Positions 6,999-14,818 of a stretch of 22,530 nt of DNA are shown piece by piece. The translations under genes and the position numbers were made by a program. Source of the stretch: Candidatus Dormiibacterota bacterium (GTDB lineage: Bacteria; Chloroflexota; Dormibacteria; Aeolococcales; Bog-877). The stretch's first letter is position 1. The number at the start of each line of letters is the position of its first letter. The notes below the pieces were generated by a model. The model saw only the letters and a list, made by a program, of their open reading frames with translations. It was not told the DNA's origin and did no database searches. The stretch covers positions 1 to 22,530 of the forward strand of contig JASHRA010000176.1 of the NCBI GenBank assembly GCA_030038765.1, read 5' to 3'.

Positions 6999-8249
6999 CT
7001 ACTCCTCGCCCAGCCGGCCCGCCAGGTAGTCGTCGTAGGCCTGGAGGTCGAGCAGACCGTGCCCCGAGTAGCCGAAGAGGATGACCCGCTCCCGGCCCTC
7101 CTCGCGGCAGCGGACGGCCTCGTCGATCGCGGCCCGGATGGCGTGGGCGGTCTCGGGGGCGGGAATCGGTCCCTGGGTGCGGGCGAACTGGACGGCGGCG
7201 TCGAAGACCTTGGTCTGGGGATAGGCGACGGCCCGCATGCGGCCCGCCTTGACCAGGTCGCAGATGATCGGCGCGTCGCCGTGGTAGCGCAGGCCGCCGG
7301 CGTGGATGGCGGGCGGCACGAATTCGTGGCCCAGGGTGTACATGGCCAGCAGCGGCGTCACCCCGGCGCTGTCGCCGAAGTCGTAGTCGAACTTGCCGCC
7401 GGTCAGGGTCGGGCAGGAGGAGGGTTCCGCCGCCAGCAGCTCGACTCGGCTGTCGGTGACGAAGGGAAGCGAGAGCCCGCCCAGGTTGGAGCCTCCGCCG
7501 CAGCACCCGATGACGATGTCGGGTCGCTCCTCGCCCGCCATCTGGAGCTGCTCCTTGGCCTCCTGGCCGATGACCGTTTGGTGGAGCAGGACGTGGTTCA
7601 GCACCGAGCCCAGCGAGTAGTGGGAGTCCTCCCGGGCGCCGGCATCGCGGACGGCGTCGGTGATGGCCGTGCCCAGGGAGCCGGGGTGCTCGGGCTCGTC
7701 CACCGGGGAGGCGACCACCTCGCCGCCCCAGGTCTCGATCATCACCCGCCGGTAGGGCTTCTGCAGGTAGGAGGCCCGGACCATGTAGACCTTGCACTCG
7801 ATCCCGAAGAGGGAGCAGGCATAGGCCAGGGCGCTGCCCCACTGTCCGGCCCCGGTCTCGGTGGTGAGCCGGCGCACTCCCTCGGCGTGGTTGTAGAAGG
7901 CCTGGGGGACGGCAGTGTTGGGCTTGTGCGACCCGGCCGGGGAGACCGACTCGTCCTTGTAGTAGATGCGGGCCGGGGTCTGGAGCGCCTGTTCCAGGCG
8001 CCGGGCCCGCACCAGTGGCGTGGGGCGCCAGAGGCGGAGGATGTCCAGCACCTCGCCCGGAATGTCGATGTAGTTCTCCTGCGACACCTCCTGGCCGATC
8101 AGGGCCATGGGGAAGAGGGGCGTCAGCAGGTCCGGGGTCACCGGTTCGCGCGTTCCCGGGTGCAGCGGCGGCTGCAGCGGCTCCGGCAGGTCGGGCACGA
8201 CGTTGTACCAGGCCTCCGGCACCCGATCCGACGGCATCGTCCAGCGCAT
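6999..8249 (-). CDS. trpB: TrpB2-type tryptophan synthase beta chain (TrpB-like PLP enzyme)
   Basis: A 416-residue PLP enzyme of the TrpB2 subgroup, which condenses indole with serine to tryptophan or acts as a stand-alone indole-salvage enzyme. The PLP lysine is K109 in GSHKPNTA and the phosphate-binding loop is CGGGSNLGG (250-258). TrpB2 hallmarks include the long N-terminal extension (WYNVVPDLPEPLQPPLHP, EVSQENYIDIP) and ETGAGQWGSALAYA. The ATG at 8249 is chosen because GGGAGGAG lies just upstream; the open frame extends about 58 codons further with unrelated sequence. No trpA or other trp gene is adjacent, which fits a stand-alone TrpB2. It converges on the HIT unit and shares the perfect inverted repeat as terminator. 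Confidence 0.95.
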   Translation of the reverse strand: MRWTMPSDRVPEAWYNVVPDLPEPLQPPLHPGTREPVTPDLLTPLFPMALIGQEVSQENYIDIPGEVLDILRLWRPTPLVRARRLEQALQTPARIYYKDESVSPAGSHKPNTAVPQAFYNHAEGVRRLTTETGAGQWGSALAYACSLFGIECKVYMVRASYLQKPYRRVMIETWGGEVVASPVDEPEHPGSLGTAITDAVRDAGAREDSHYSLGSVLNHVLLHQTVIGQEAKEQLQMAGEERPDIVIGCCGGGSNLGGLSLPFVTDSRVELLAAEPSSCPTLTGGKFDYDFGDSAGVTPLLAMYTLGHEFVPPAIHAGGLRYHGDAPIICDLVKAGRMRAVAYPQTKVFDAAVQFARTQGPIPAPETAHAIRAAIDEAVRCREEGRERVILFGYSGHGLLDLQAYDDYLAGRLGEE

Positions 8250-8692
8250 CAGCGTCTCCTCCCACGAGTTCCGGACAGGGCACCGATTGTCGCCGGGGCT
8301 GGCACCGCCGCGCTGGCCCGGCGGTTCCGGCCCCTGCCTGGAGGCGTCGCCCGGGCCCCCGCCTCTGTCCCAGCTCGACTGCCGGCGACGGGACATCGGT
8401 TGGACGGGGACCGACGGCCTCATCCGACCACCCTCTATGGGCTACTTCGATGGCGCGCACCGAGGGGCCGCTGCCGAGGGCTATCGCGCACCCTGGCGAA
8501 CACCGGCGCTTCGGGATCGTCCGCTGGCTCCCGTGGGCGAGTCGGAAGGCTGCGGGGAGCGGGCCCTGCCCGTTCCGCGTGCCCTGGTTGTGAGCGGCAC
8601 CGCCCCGCGCCAGCGGCCGCCGTTGCGCCCGCTGCGGCGATCTTCCGGTCCCGTGTGGAGGTCACGGGCGCCAGCGGATGATCCGGGATCGG
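8250..8692. other. 443-base gap between the antiporter gene and trpB2
   Basis: The stretch upstream of trpB2 holds open frames in several phases but none with homology or a convincing start. I looked on the minus strand for a T-box (AGGGTGG-ACC-type antiterminator) or a Trp-rich leader peptide and found neither in convincing form. It probably contains the trpB2 promoter and an uncharacterised leader. Confidence 0.4.
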
Positions 8693-10183
8693 CTAGGGGC
8701 GCGGGCCGGGCCGCTCAGGACCCGGTCTGGCGAAGATCTGTGCGAGTCCCTCCAGCTCGGCCACGGGGGCGATCACGGTGATGCTGTCACCAGCGCGTAG
8801 CTGGGTGTCGCCCCGGGCCGGGAGGAGAGCACCTCCCCGCACCAGAAGGGCGACCCACGCGTCGTCGGGCAGCTCATGCAGTGCGGCCAGCTCGGCGCCG
8901 TCCGCGGGCGCTCCGGCGGCGACAGTCAGCTGGTGGATGTTGTGAGGGTCGGTCCGGAGGCGCACGATGTGCGACCAGGGCTCGGGCTCGAACAAGCGCA
9001 CGGGCAGGCGGAGCAGCCGGGCGGCAGTGCCCACCAGGCCCCCCTGGACCAGCGCCGAGAAGACCACGACCACGATCACCACGCCGTAGAGTCGCTGAGC
9101 CTGCGCGATCCGGGCGCCGATCAGGTATCCGCCGAGCAGGATGGGAACGGCCCCCTTGAGGCCGGCGAAGAGGACGAAGCCGAGCTCGTTGGGGCGGAGC
9201 CGGGCCGAGAGCAGGCAGGCGCCCACCACCAGGGGACGGATCACCAACGCGAGGGCCAGTCCGACGAGCAGTCCTGGCACCCAGACGTCGCCCCGGGCGA
9301 GCACGTCCAGGTTGACGGTGAGCCCCAGCACCAGAAAGGCCACGATCTCCGCCAAGCTGGCCACGGCATCGTGGAAACGTTCGATCTCGTGCTTGAAGGG
9401 GGCGCGCTCCCCGCCGACGACGATGCCGGCGACGAAGACGGCGAGGAACCCGGACCCGTGGGCGACGGTGGCCAGCCCGTAGAGCGCGAACGCGGCCGCC
9501 AGGGTGCGCAGCGGATAGAGGCCTTCGGCCGGGAGGGAGACCCGACGCATGAACTCCAGCAGGGCCCGCCCACCGGCCAGGCCCACCGCGGTGCCGACCA
9601 CGATCTGCAGTAGGAACGTGCCACCCACGTGAACGAGGCCCGAGGGGCTGAGGCTGCCGGCCCCGATCAGCCCCGCCATCAGGGCGATGCCGACCGGATC
9701 GTTAGCGCCCGACTCGCCTTCCAGGATGGTCTTGGTCCGTCCCTCGACCCGGTGCCGCCCCAAGACCGAGAAGACCACGGCCGGGTCGGTGGGGGCGATG
9801 GCGGTCGCGACCAGGGCGGAGGTGTACCAGCTGAGTCCCCAGAACGAGTGCAGGAGGACCGCGCCGGCACCGGCCGTGAGGAAGGTCCCGGCCACGCCGG
9901 CGAGGCTGACGGGCGCGGCCGCAGCCCGGAAGCGGGGCCATCCGATGGTCATCCCGCCGTTGAAGAGGAGGCAGACCAGGGCCACGGTCACGACGCGGTC
10001 GGCGGTGGAGACGCTCATCGCCTGCACGCCCGACAGCTCCTTGACGGCGACCGCGGCCGCCGCCAGTACCACCACCGGGAGGGGCACCCGCAGGCGGGCG
10101 ACCAGCGGGCTGGCCGTCAGCAGCGAGAGTCCGACCAGCGCCAGCAGGAGGACGGCCAAGCCGAAGGACGTTGACCCGCTCAC
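8693..10183 (-). CDS. CPA1 potassium (sodium)/proton antiporter with C-terminal TrkA-C domain
   Basis: A 496-residue membrane protein. Residues 1-400 form about 12-13 hydrophobic helices with CPA1 antiporter signatures: FNGGM (74-78), ATAIAPTDPAVVFSVLG (126-142) and the ion-binding ESGANDPVGIAL (157-168, Asn161-Asp162). Residues 415-490 resemble an RCK_C/TrkA-C regulatory domain, ending in LRAGDSITVIAP. This architecture is that of NhaP2-type K+/H+ antiporters, which exchange cytoplasmic K+ (or Na+) for external protons and are gated by a bound ligand; cation preference is not provable here. The GTG at 10183 follows GCGAGGG. A TACTAT hexamer at 10306-10311 (minus strand) may be its -10. No operon partner is evident. 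Confidence 0.92.
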   Translation of the reverse strand: MSGSTSFGLAVLLLALVGLSLLTASPLVARLRVPLPVVVLAAAAVAVKELSGVQAMSVSTADRVVTVALVCLLFNGGMTIGWPRFRAAAAPVSLAGVAGTFLTAGAGAVLLHSFWGLSWYTSALVATAIAPTDPAVVFSVLGRHRVEGRTKTILEGESGANDPVGIALMAGLIGAGSLSPSGLVHVGGTFLLQIVVGTAVGLAGGRALLEFMRRVSLPAEGLYPLRTLAAAFALYGLATVAHGSGFLAVFVAGIVVGGERAPFKHEIERFHDAVASLAEIVAFLVLGLTVNLDVLARGDVWVPGLLVGLALALVIRPLVVGACLLSARLRPNELGFVLFAGLKGAVPILLGGYLIGARIAQAQRLYGVVIVVVVFSALVQGGLVGTAARLLRLPVRLFEPEPWSHIVRLRTDPHNIHQLTVAAGAPADGAELAALHELPDDAWVALLVRGGALLPARGDTQLRAGDSITVIAPVAELEGLAQIFARPGPERPGPRP

Positions 10184-10562
10184 GACCCTCGCGGCTCCGG
10201 TTCAGCGTCGATGCCGGGGGTCGGCTCCGGGGCTCTTGGCTGTGGCACGGCTCGCTCCCACAAGGATCGACCTGCCGACCAGACTTCCCGGCGCTCCTGC
10301 GGACCATAGTAGCCGCCGTCTCACTCGATGGGCCGGCGCCAGCGCAGTCCCGGCGGCCGCATGGTCGGGCCTCGGTGCCGCGCCTGCCGGCGGCATCTTC
10401 ACCGTCCCGGGGATGGAGGTCGGGCTCGGTCGGCGCTCTCCTCCGGCCGGACCCCGGCGCCACTTGGACCGGGCCGCTCCTCAGCCGCCCGGATCGGGGT
10501 CAGGTGAGGAGGCGACGAACTCATGAGCGACGGCGGGCGTCCCGCTACCATGGTGCCCCCCC
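10184..10562. other. 379-base divergent intergenic region
   Basis: It lies between the antiporter gene and the DinB-like gene. It contains TACTAT on the minus strand (10306-10311), a candidate -10 for the antiporter with a leader of about 120 bases, and TACCAT on the plus strand (10546-10551), eleven bases before the ATG of the DinB-like gene. No conserved RNA or coding sequence was recognised. Confidence 0.35.
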
Positions 10563-11246
10563 ATGAACCGTCCTCTAGAGGTGACTCTGGAACTAGGCCC
10601 GAGGGGAAGGAAGGTCGCCGCGGTGGCCCCGGACTGGCCCGGGCTGGAGCGGGGCGCCACTTCGCCGGAGCTGGCGCTTGAGCGGCTCCGGGCCTACCTG
10701 CCACGCTACCGCGCGGTGGCCGAGCGTGCGGGCAGGGCTGCGGAGTTCGCCGACCCCTTCGCCCTCCGGGTGGTCGAGCGGTATCCGGGCAACGGCTCGA
10801 CCGACTTCTGGGGCATTTCCTTCACCTTTTCGAGCCAGGACCGGCAACCGCTCTCCGGAGGCGACCTGGAGCGCCAGCTGGGTCTGATGCGAGCCTGCTG
10901 GGACTTCTTCGACGACGTGCGCCGACGCGTGTCCGCGGAGATGCGCAAGGGACCGCGTGGGGGCGGGCGCGATCGGGACCGAATCGTCCGCCACGTGCTG
11001 GGGACGGAGCAGGACTGGGCTCGAAAGCTGGGGCTGCCGGCCCCACGAGACCTGGTGGTGACCGACGATGAGGGTGTCAGCAGTGCCCGCTCCGCCTACT
11101 GCGCGCGGATCGAGGCGCTACAGGCCGAGTGCCGGATGGCGCGCGGTTGGCCCCTGCGCTACCTCATCCGCCACACCGCGTACCACACCATGGACCACGC
11201 TTGGGAGATGGAGGACAAGGACCTCGGCGGAGCGGCCGCGGAGTAG
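10563..11246 (+). CDS. DinB-like four-helix protein with N-terminal HicB-like segment
   Basis: A 227-residue cytoplasmic protein. Residues 5-55 (RKVAAVAPDWPGLERGATSP, then LALERLRAYLPRY) resemble the small HicB-like region found in front of some Actinobacterial DinB proteins. Residues 100-215 are rich in long helices with histidines placed as in metal-binding DinB folds: H144 (IVRHVLGTEQDW), H204, H208 and H212 (IRHTAYHTMDHAWEMED). DinB/YfiT proteins bind Ni or Zn, and some are thiol-dependent transferases using mycothiol or bacillithiol; activity here is unknown. The ATG at 10563 lacks a ribosome binding site and follows a TACCAT box by eleven bases. Codon use is normal for the core genome. 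Confidence 0.78.
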   Translation: MNRPLEVTLELGPRGRKVAAVAPDWPGLERGATSPELALERLRAYLPRYRAVAERAGRAAEFADPFALRVVERYPGNGSTDFWGISFTFSSQDRQPLSGGDLERQLGLMRACWDFFDDVRRRVSAEMRKGPRGGGRDRDRIVRHVLGTEQDWARKLGLPAPRDLVVTDDEGVSSARSAYCARIEALQAECRMARGWPLRYLIRHTAYHTMDHAWEMEDKDLGGAAAE

Positions 11247-11345
11247 AGGACCGGGCGCCGCAAAGCTGGTCGGAACTGCCCCAAGGGGAACCTCCGTGAG
11301 GGGCCGGCTCAGGCACGTCGTCGGACGATCAAGGCCCGGCGCCTG

Positions 11346-11370
11346 CCCCGCATCGCACCGAGGTGCGGGG
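11346..11370. terminator. Hairpin between the convergent DinB-like and vapC genes
   Basis: CCCCGCA (11346-11352) pairs with TGCGGGG (11364-11370) around an 11-base loop. It lies in the 218-base gap between two convergent genes and lacks a T-tract. The rest of the gap (11247-11464) shows nothing I recognise. Confidence 0.5.
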
Positions 11371-11464
11371 CGGTCGCAGTTTCCGCGCTAGCGCCGGTCG
11401 CAGGCTCAGCGCGCGCAGGCCGCCGGTGGGCAGCCTGACACCCCCGACCGTTGGCGGGCTGCAG

Positions 11465-11905
11465 TCAGACGCTACCCGACCGGAGGAACTCTTCCAGGTC
11501 CAGGACGGAGCCCCTGGCCTGGAGCAGCTGACACAGCTGGCGGTCGGCAGTGACCAGCGACTGGTGCAGCCGTTCGGCCAGTGCCACGTACAACATGTCG
11601 TAGATGGGGTGGTTGTCGTAGCGCCGGGACAGCTCCCATGCGCGACTCAGGTCCCGGCTGTCCTGATGGAGACGCACCGGCAGCCGCAGCAGCATTCCGT
11701 GTGCCACGTCGGCGTCGTTGCCCGTCCAACGGCCCCGGCGCACACCTGTCAGCAGCGCGTTGGAGACCTCCTCCAGCAGCAGGCGAGGCGCCTCGAGGTC
11801 GGCGCCAACTTCCACCAGCCGATCGAGCACGTTCATCGCCTGGGATTGGGGGCCGGGACCCGGCGCCACCCAATCGACGACCAGGCTCGCGTCGACGACC
11901 GTCAC
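11465..11905 (-). CDS. vapC: PIN-domain toxin, VapC family
   Basis: A 146-residue PIN-domain endoribonuclease. Active-site acids are visible: D5 in VVDASLVVDW, E46 in LLLEEVSNALL, D103 in IYDMLYVALAE and D121 in VTADRQL. The C-terminal part (YDNHPIYDMLYVALAERL) is typical of the VapC subgroup paired with diverse antitoxins. The GTG at 11905 is chosen because it overlaps the antitoxin stop by four bases (GTGA) and the PIN strand begins at residue 3; the frame extends upstream through unrelated sequence. It is the second gene of a two-gene toxin-antitoxin operon. The substrate RNA is unknown. Confidence 0.9.
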   Translation of the reverse strand: MTVVDASLVVDWVAPGPGPQSQAMNVLDRLVEVGADLEAPRLLLEEVSNALLTGVRRGRWTGNDADVAHGMLLRLPVRLHQDSRDLSRAWELSRRYDNHPIYDMLYVALAERLHQSLVTADRQLCQLLQARGSVLDLEEFLRSGSV

Positions 11906-12222
11906 TGCTCGGATGCGGAGCTCTGGTCGCGTCTTCGGTCGGCCAGGACCAAGCCAGCGGCCGAGCCAGCGCGTGGCGGCGCGGAGCCTCCGATGGCAAT
12001 TCGAGCCGCCTCGGCCCACTCGGCCAGCGAGGGAGCTGTCCCGGGTCCGTCCTGGGGCGCGATCTCCAGAAGGTCATCGCGGCGGACCAGGATCCGGCCG
12101 CGCTGGCGCTGAGCCGGGAGCCGCCCCGACCAGACCCACCGCCGGATGGTCTCCGGAGACCGACCGGCCCGACGCGCCGCGTGGGCCACGTCCAAGAAGG
12201 CCTCGGGATCATCGCCCGGCAT
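11902..12222 (-). CDS. Excisionase-like helix-turn-helix antitoxin paired with VapC
   Basis: A 106-residue protein whose first half (residues 9-52) is a MerR/excisionase-type winged helix: FLDVAHAARRAGRSPETIRR, then WVWSGRLPAQRQRGRILVRRDDLLE, the pattern of HTH_17 domains. The remainder is polar, with one amphipathic helix (SLAEWAEAARIAIGG) that could clamp the toxin. Its position and four-base overlap with vapC mark it as the cognate antitoxin and autorepressor (inference). The ATG at 12222 is preferred because TATGAT (12230-12235, minus strand) lies seven bases upstream, the leaderless spacing; an in-frame ATG at 12234 would overlap that box. Confidence 0.78.
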   Translation of the reverse strand: MPGDDPEAFLDVAHAARRAGRSPETIRRWVWSGRLPAQRQRGRILVRRDDLLEIAPQDGPGTAPSLAEWAEAARIAIGGSAPPRAGSAAGLVLADRRRDQSSASEQ

Positions 12223-12229
12223 CACCTTT

Positions 12230-12235
12230 ATCATA
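12230..12235 (-). promoter_or_regulatory. -10 box of the excisionase-like antitoxin/vapC operon
   Basis: On the minus strand the hexamer is TATGAT, five of six matches to consensus, with the ATG beginning seven bases later, so the transcript would be leaderless or nearly so. No -35 match is visible. Confidence 0.5.
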
Positions 12236-12499
12236 CTACTACACGCTCGGATGATGGTGTAGATGACCGCCGCGCGAGTCGGCCGGTGCCAGGGGAGCGG
12301 CAAGTGGCGACCGTGCCGCGGGGGGCCGGGGGCTGTTGCGCCCGCGGCCACCCTTCCACGACCTGGCGGGGTTCCGGGTCACGATCCGCTCCAAGAGTGA
12401 GACGCTGCCCGCGTGCAGGGCGCGGGCAGCAGTTACGGGAGCTGGCGCTGGGCACACAGAATCACGGCCATGCGGTCAGATTCCGTCCGCAACGATCCG

Positions 12500-12505
12500 T
12501 ACAGT
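12500..12505 (+). promoter_or_regulatory. -10 box of the GNAT acetyltransferase gene
   Basis: TACAGT lies exactly six bases before the ATG at 12512. Both hexamer and spacing are identical to those in front of the Phd-type antitoxin gene at 5222. No ribosome binding site lies between, so translation would be leaderless. The remaining intergenic bases (12236-12499) show no recognised feature. Confidence 0.45.
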
Positions 12506-12511
12506 GGTCGC

Positions 12512-13117
12512 ATGGACACGGTGCTGAAAGGTATGGACCCGGCGAGTTCCTTTTCGACGCGGCCGCTGAGCCCCGCTACCTGGAACGACTTTGCAGCCCT
12601 GGTGGAGGCCAACAACGGGGTCTGGGGCGGCTGTTGGTGCATGGGCTTCCACCCCGAGGGCGTCGGCAAGGGCCATACCGTCGAGGGGAACCGCCTGGCC
12701 AAGCGCGCCCATGTCGACCGAGGAACGGTCCACCAGATCCTCGTTTACGAGGGTGATCAGTGCCTCGGCTGGTGCCAGTATGGGTCGCCGCTCGAGCTTC
12801 CCAATATCCAGAACCCGAAGACCTACGCCAAGGGTCTGGGCGAGATGCCCGACTGGCGGATCGGCTGCATCTTCACGGGCAGCAGACACCGCCGTCGTGG
12901 GGTGGCGCGGGCGGCTCTGGGCGCGGCGCTGGGCGCCATCCAGGATGCCGGCGGCGGGCTGGTCGAGGCCTACCCCGAGCAAATCGAGGGGCGCCCCCCT
13001 CAGCGCGGCGCCTATTTCCACACCGGGACGACGGACCTGTTCGAGGAGTTCGGCTTCGAGCGGGACCGGAAGATCGCGATGTGGCGGTGGGTGATGCGGC
13101 TGCGGATCAAGTCGTGA
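12512..13117 (+). CDS. GNAT-family N-acetyltransferase
   Basis: A 201-residue protein with a GNAT fold that transfers acetyl from acetyl-CoA to an unknown acceptor. The acetyl-CoA pyrophosphate loop is visible as GSRHRRRGVARAALGAAL (123-140), matching R/QxxGxG/A. The preceding strand IGCIFTG and the closing YFHTGTTDLFEEFGFERDRK (168-187) fit the family. The N-terminal motif VWGGCWCMGFHPEG (37-50) is characteristic of a subgroup annotated only as GNAT. The ATG at 12512 is chosen because a -10-like TACAGT lies six bases upstream; the frame extends further without homology. It stands alone, divergent from the second vapC operon, and its third-position GC is lower than in genes to the left. Confidence 0.88.
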   Translation: MDTVLKGMDPASSFSTRPLSPATWNDFAALVEANNGVWGGCWCMGFHPEGVGKGHTVEGNRLAKRAHVDRGTVHQILVYEGDQCLGWCQYGSPLELPNIQNPKTYAKGLGEMPDWRIGCIFTGSRHRRRGVARAALGAALGAIQDAGGGLVEAYPEQIEGRPPQRGAYFHTGTTDLFEEFGFERDRKIAMWRWVMRLRIKS

Positions 13118-13161
13118 GCGAATCCCGATGCGCAGACGCTCGGCCGGGGCAGGAGGCTGGG

Positions 13162-13263
13162 CTACTTCTCGCAGCGGTAGCGGGCCTGGTGCACGATCGG
13201 GTCATCAGCGACGAGCCGGGAAGCGAGTCGGTGCTCCTCCGCGACCTGTGGTGACCATAGGGC
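13162..13263 (-). pseudogene. Truncated Txe/YoeB toxin, C-terminal remnant
   Basis: The minus strand encodes ALWSPQVAEEHRLASRLV followed by ADDPIVHQARYRCEK and a stop. It aligns with the C-terminal 33 residues of the intact YoeB at 16220-16480 (GLWSRRIDDEHRLVYQVV, then DNELIVHQARYHHEQ). The EHRL arginine (R65 of YoeB) is kept, but the catalytic His83 is replaced by Arg. The N-terminal two thirds and any antitoxin gene are missing; upstream sequence runs straight into a repeat that also lies upstream of the intact operon. This is a decayed second copy created by an internal deletion. Confidence 0.8.
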
Positions 13264-13277
13264 CGCGCCTGCTGCCC

Positions 13278-13366
13278 CACGAACCCAGCTCCCGAGCCGG
13301 GCCACGAGGAACCCACGCGCCAGAGCCACATCCATCAGGTCGAGGGTTCGAGTACGACGCGTGGAG
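13278..13366. repeat. Dispersed repeat, copy A (89 bases)
   Basis: It begins CACGAACCCAGC and ends GACGCGTGGAG. It matches copy B at 16827-16916 with roughly 80 percent identity by eye and a one-base gap, including the shared block GTCGAGGGTTCGA. Both copies have the same orientation and the same position relative to a YoeB sequence. Translated on the minus strand both give related peptides, but these are less conserved than the DNA. Confidence 0.75.
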
Positions 13367-13735
13367 AGGTCCTGCGTGGCACTACACGAACGCCCCCCGA
13401 CCGCCAAGGGGCCAAGTCATGACCATCCTGGAGGGCGAACCGGAGGGTCTGCCCGCGGCGAATGCTGCCCTCTACTCGGGCGAGGGTGATCGCTAGACGT
13501 CGACGGCGTCCGGGCCTCGCAGGGCCTCCAGCAGGTGACCCCTACCTGGGCTACGCTCCCGACTATGCTGAGGCGGGGTCTGTAGGAGCGCTCTGGCAGC
13601 GCGCGGCCCAGGGAGGTGAGTCCGATTCCGTTCGCTCCCAGTCGGGTGCCCACCCCCTCGCGCTGGAGCCTCGGGCGCCTCGTGGTCACCGCTACCCGGA
13701 TGCCCGCATCTCAGCTGCCGGAAAAGGACTGAGAC
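13367..13735 (+). other. Intergenic region and possible structured leader of the patatin gene
   Basis: It contains TACGCT (13552-13557), a -10-like box seven bases before an ATG at 13565 that opens a six-codon ORF (stop at 13583-13585). Beyond it lie about 150 bases with several self-complementary blocks (for example GGGAG with CTCCC, and CCGA with TCGG) before the ribosome binding site of the patatin gene. I do not recognise a riboswitch class. No gene is seen at 13367-13550. Confidence 0.35.
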
Positions 13736-14701
13736 ATGTCGCAGTTTCTCGAGTCGCTCCAGCCCGCCGGTGGCAATCCCGGATCCTCCAAGCCTGACCT
13801 GGCTCTGGTTCTCGGTGGCGGTGGGGCCGCCGGAAATGCGTGGGAGATCGGTATCGTCGCTGGCCTGGCCGAAGCCGGTCTTGACATGACCGAAGCCGCC
13901 GACTTGGTGATCGGTACCTCGGCCGGTGCCACCGCGGCGGTGCAGGTACGCAGCGGCGTCTCACCCGCCGAGCTCTTGGCCTCGGTGCTGTCCCCGCCGG
14001 TTCGACCGCTCGGGCCAGACCGGGAACGAACACCCTCCCTGCCGATGGCCATGGTTTTCGAGCGGATGAGGGCCATCTCCGCCGCCGCGACCTCGGCAGT
14101 CGATCTCCAACGTGCGATGGGCGCATTCGGATTGGAGAGCGACTCGATGCTCCGACCTGGCGCGGAACAGCGGCGCGCCGCGGTCGCCGCCAGGTTGCCT
14201 CGCCCCGAGTGGCCGGACCGCCCGCTGGTCGTGACCGCTATCGACGCGCGGACCGGTGAGTTGACGGCCTTTGACCGCGATTCCGGCGTCGACTTGGTGG
14301 ACGCGGTCACCGCAAGCACCGCGCTGCCCGGTCTGGTCCCCACCGTCAACATCAACGGCTGTCACTACATCAACGGTGGGGTGCGCTCCTCCGAGAACGC
14401 CGACCTTGCGGCAGGCTATGCGAACGTCGTGGTCCTCGCGCCCTTGGGCGGTCGGGACCAGGCACGGCCGCAAGCAGGCCAGTTCGAGGGCCTGCGCCGA
14501 TCGCCGGAATGGGGCACGGACCTCGCCAGCCAGGTCGAGGCGCTGCGCCAGGGGGGTAGCCATGTCGTGGTGATCACGCCGGACGGCGAGGCCCGCGCTG
14601 CGATGGGCACGAACCAGATGGATCCGGCAACGCGCTTCCCGGCCGCCCGTGCCGGCTTCGCCCAAGGCAAGCGGGAGGCGGCCCGCCTGACGTTCCTTTG
14701 A
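13736..14701 (+). CDS. Patatin-like phospholipase family protein with altered catalytic dyad
   Basis: A 321-residue protein of the patatin fold, normally a serine lipid acyl hydrolase using a Ser-Asp dyad. The oxyanion loop GGGGAAG (27-33) and nucleophile elbow GTSAG (60-64, Ser62) are intact. The second catalytic motif, normally DG(G/A), reads INGG at 212-215, so Asp is replaced by Asn213 (codon AAC at 14372-14374). The surrounding NGGVRSSENADLA otherwise follows the family pattern (DGG.RS..NADLA). No signal peptide or membrane segment is seen. The ATG at 13736 follows GGAAAAGGA. It may be inactive, or active by another residue. GC3 is lower than in flanking core genes, suggesting acquisition. 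Confidence 0.9.
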   Translation: MSQFLESLQPAGGNPGSSKPDLALVLGGGGAAGNAWEIGIVAGLAEAGLDMTEAADLVIGTSAGATAAVQVRSGVSPAELLASVLSPPVRPLGPDRERTPSLPMAMVFERMRAISAAATSAVDLQRAMGAFGLESDSMLRPGAEQRRAAVAARLPRPEWPDRPLVVTAIDARTGELTAFDRDSGVDLVDAVTASTALPGLVPTVNINGCHYINGGVRSSENADLAAGYANVVVLAPLGGRDQARPQAGQFEGLRRSPEWGTDLASQVEALRQGGSHVVVITPDGEARAAMGTNQMDPATRFPAARAGFAQGKREAARLTFL

Positions 14702-14818
14702 CGAGAGCGGCGCCAACGCTGTGGGGAGGTGACCTGGCTAGACGGCGATCGACACCGGGGTCCGTCCGCTCTGGATATCGGCCATCGTAGGGCGGGACGA
14801 AGGCGGTCCCTTCGCTCT

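Noticed and set aside
6160..8460. Very long minus-strand frame running into the bS22-type gene
   Set aside because: The frame is open by composition and is antisense to HIT and out of phase with trpB2; only its last 31 codons have family resemblance.
7059..8681. 540-codon plus-strand ORF
   Set aside because: It is antisense to trpB2 and lacks any recognisable domain.
8250..8692. T-box or trp leader upstream of trpB2
   Set aside because: The minus strand has AGAGGGTGGTCGG, which recalls the T-box core, but the rest of the antiterminator, specifier loop and terminator are not recognisable, and there is no Trp-rich leader peptide.
10523..10681. Small plus-strand ORF with GAGGAGG upstream, overlapping the DinB-like start
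   Set aside because: The spacing is long, most of it overlaps the DinB-like gene in another frame, and the peptide is low-complexity Gly/Arg.
13278..13366. Protein-coding reading of the dispersed repeat on the minus strand
   Set aside because: Both copies encode a similar peptide (RTLDxMD...FLVxxLG), but the peptides are less conserved than the DNA and have no proper start, so protein selection is not indicated.
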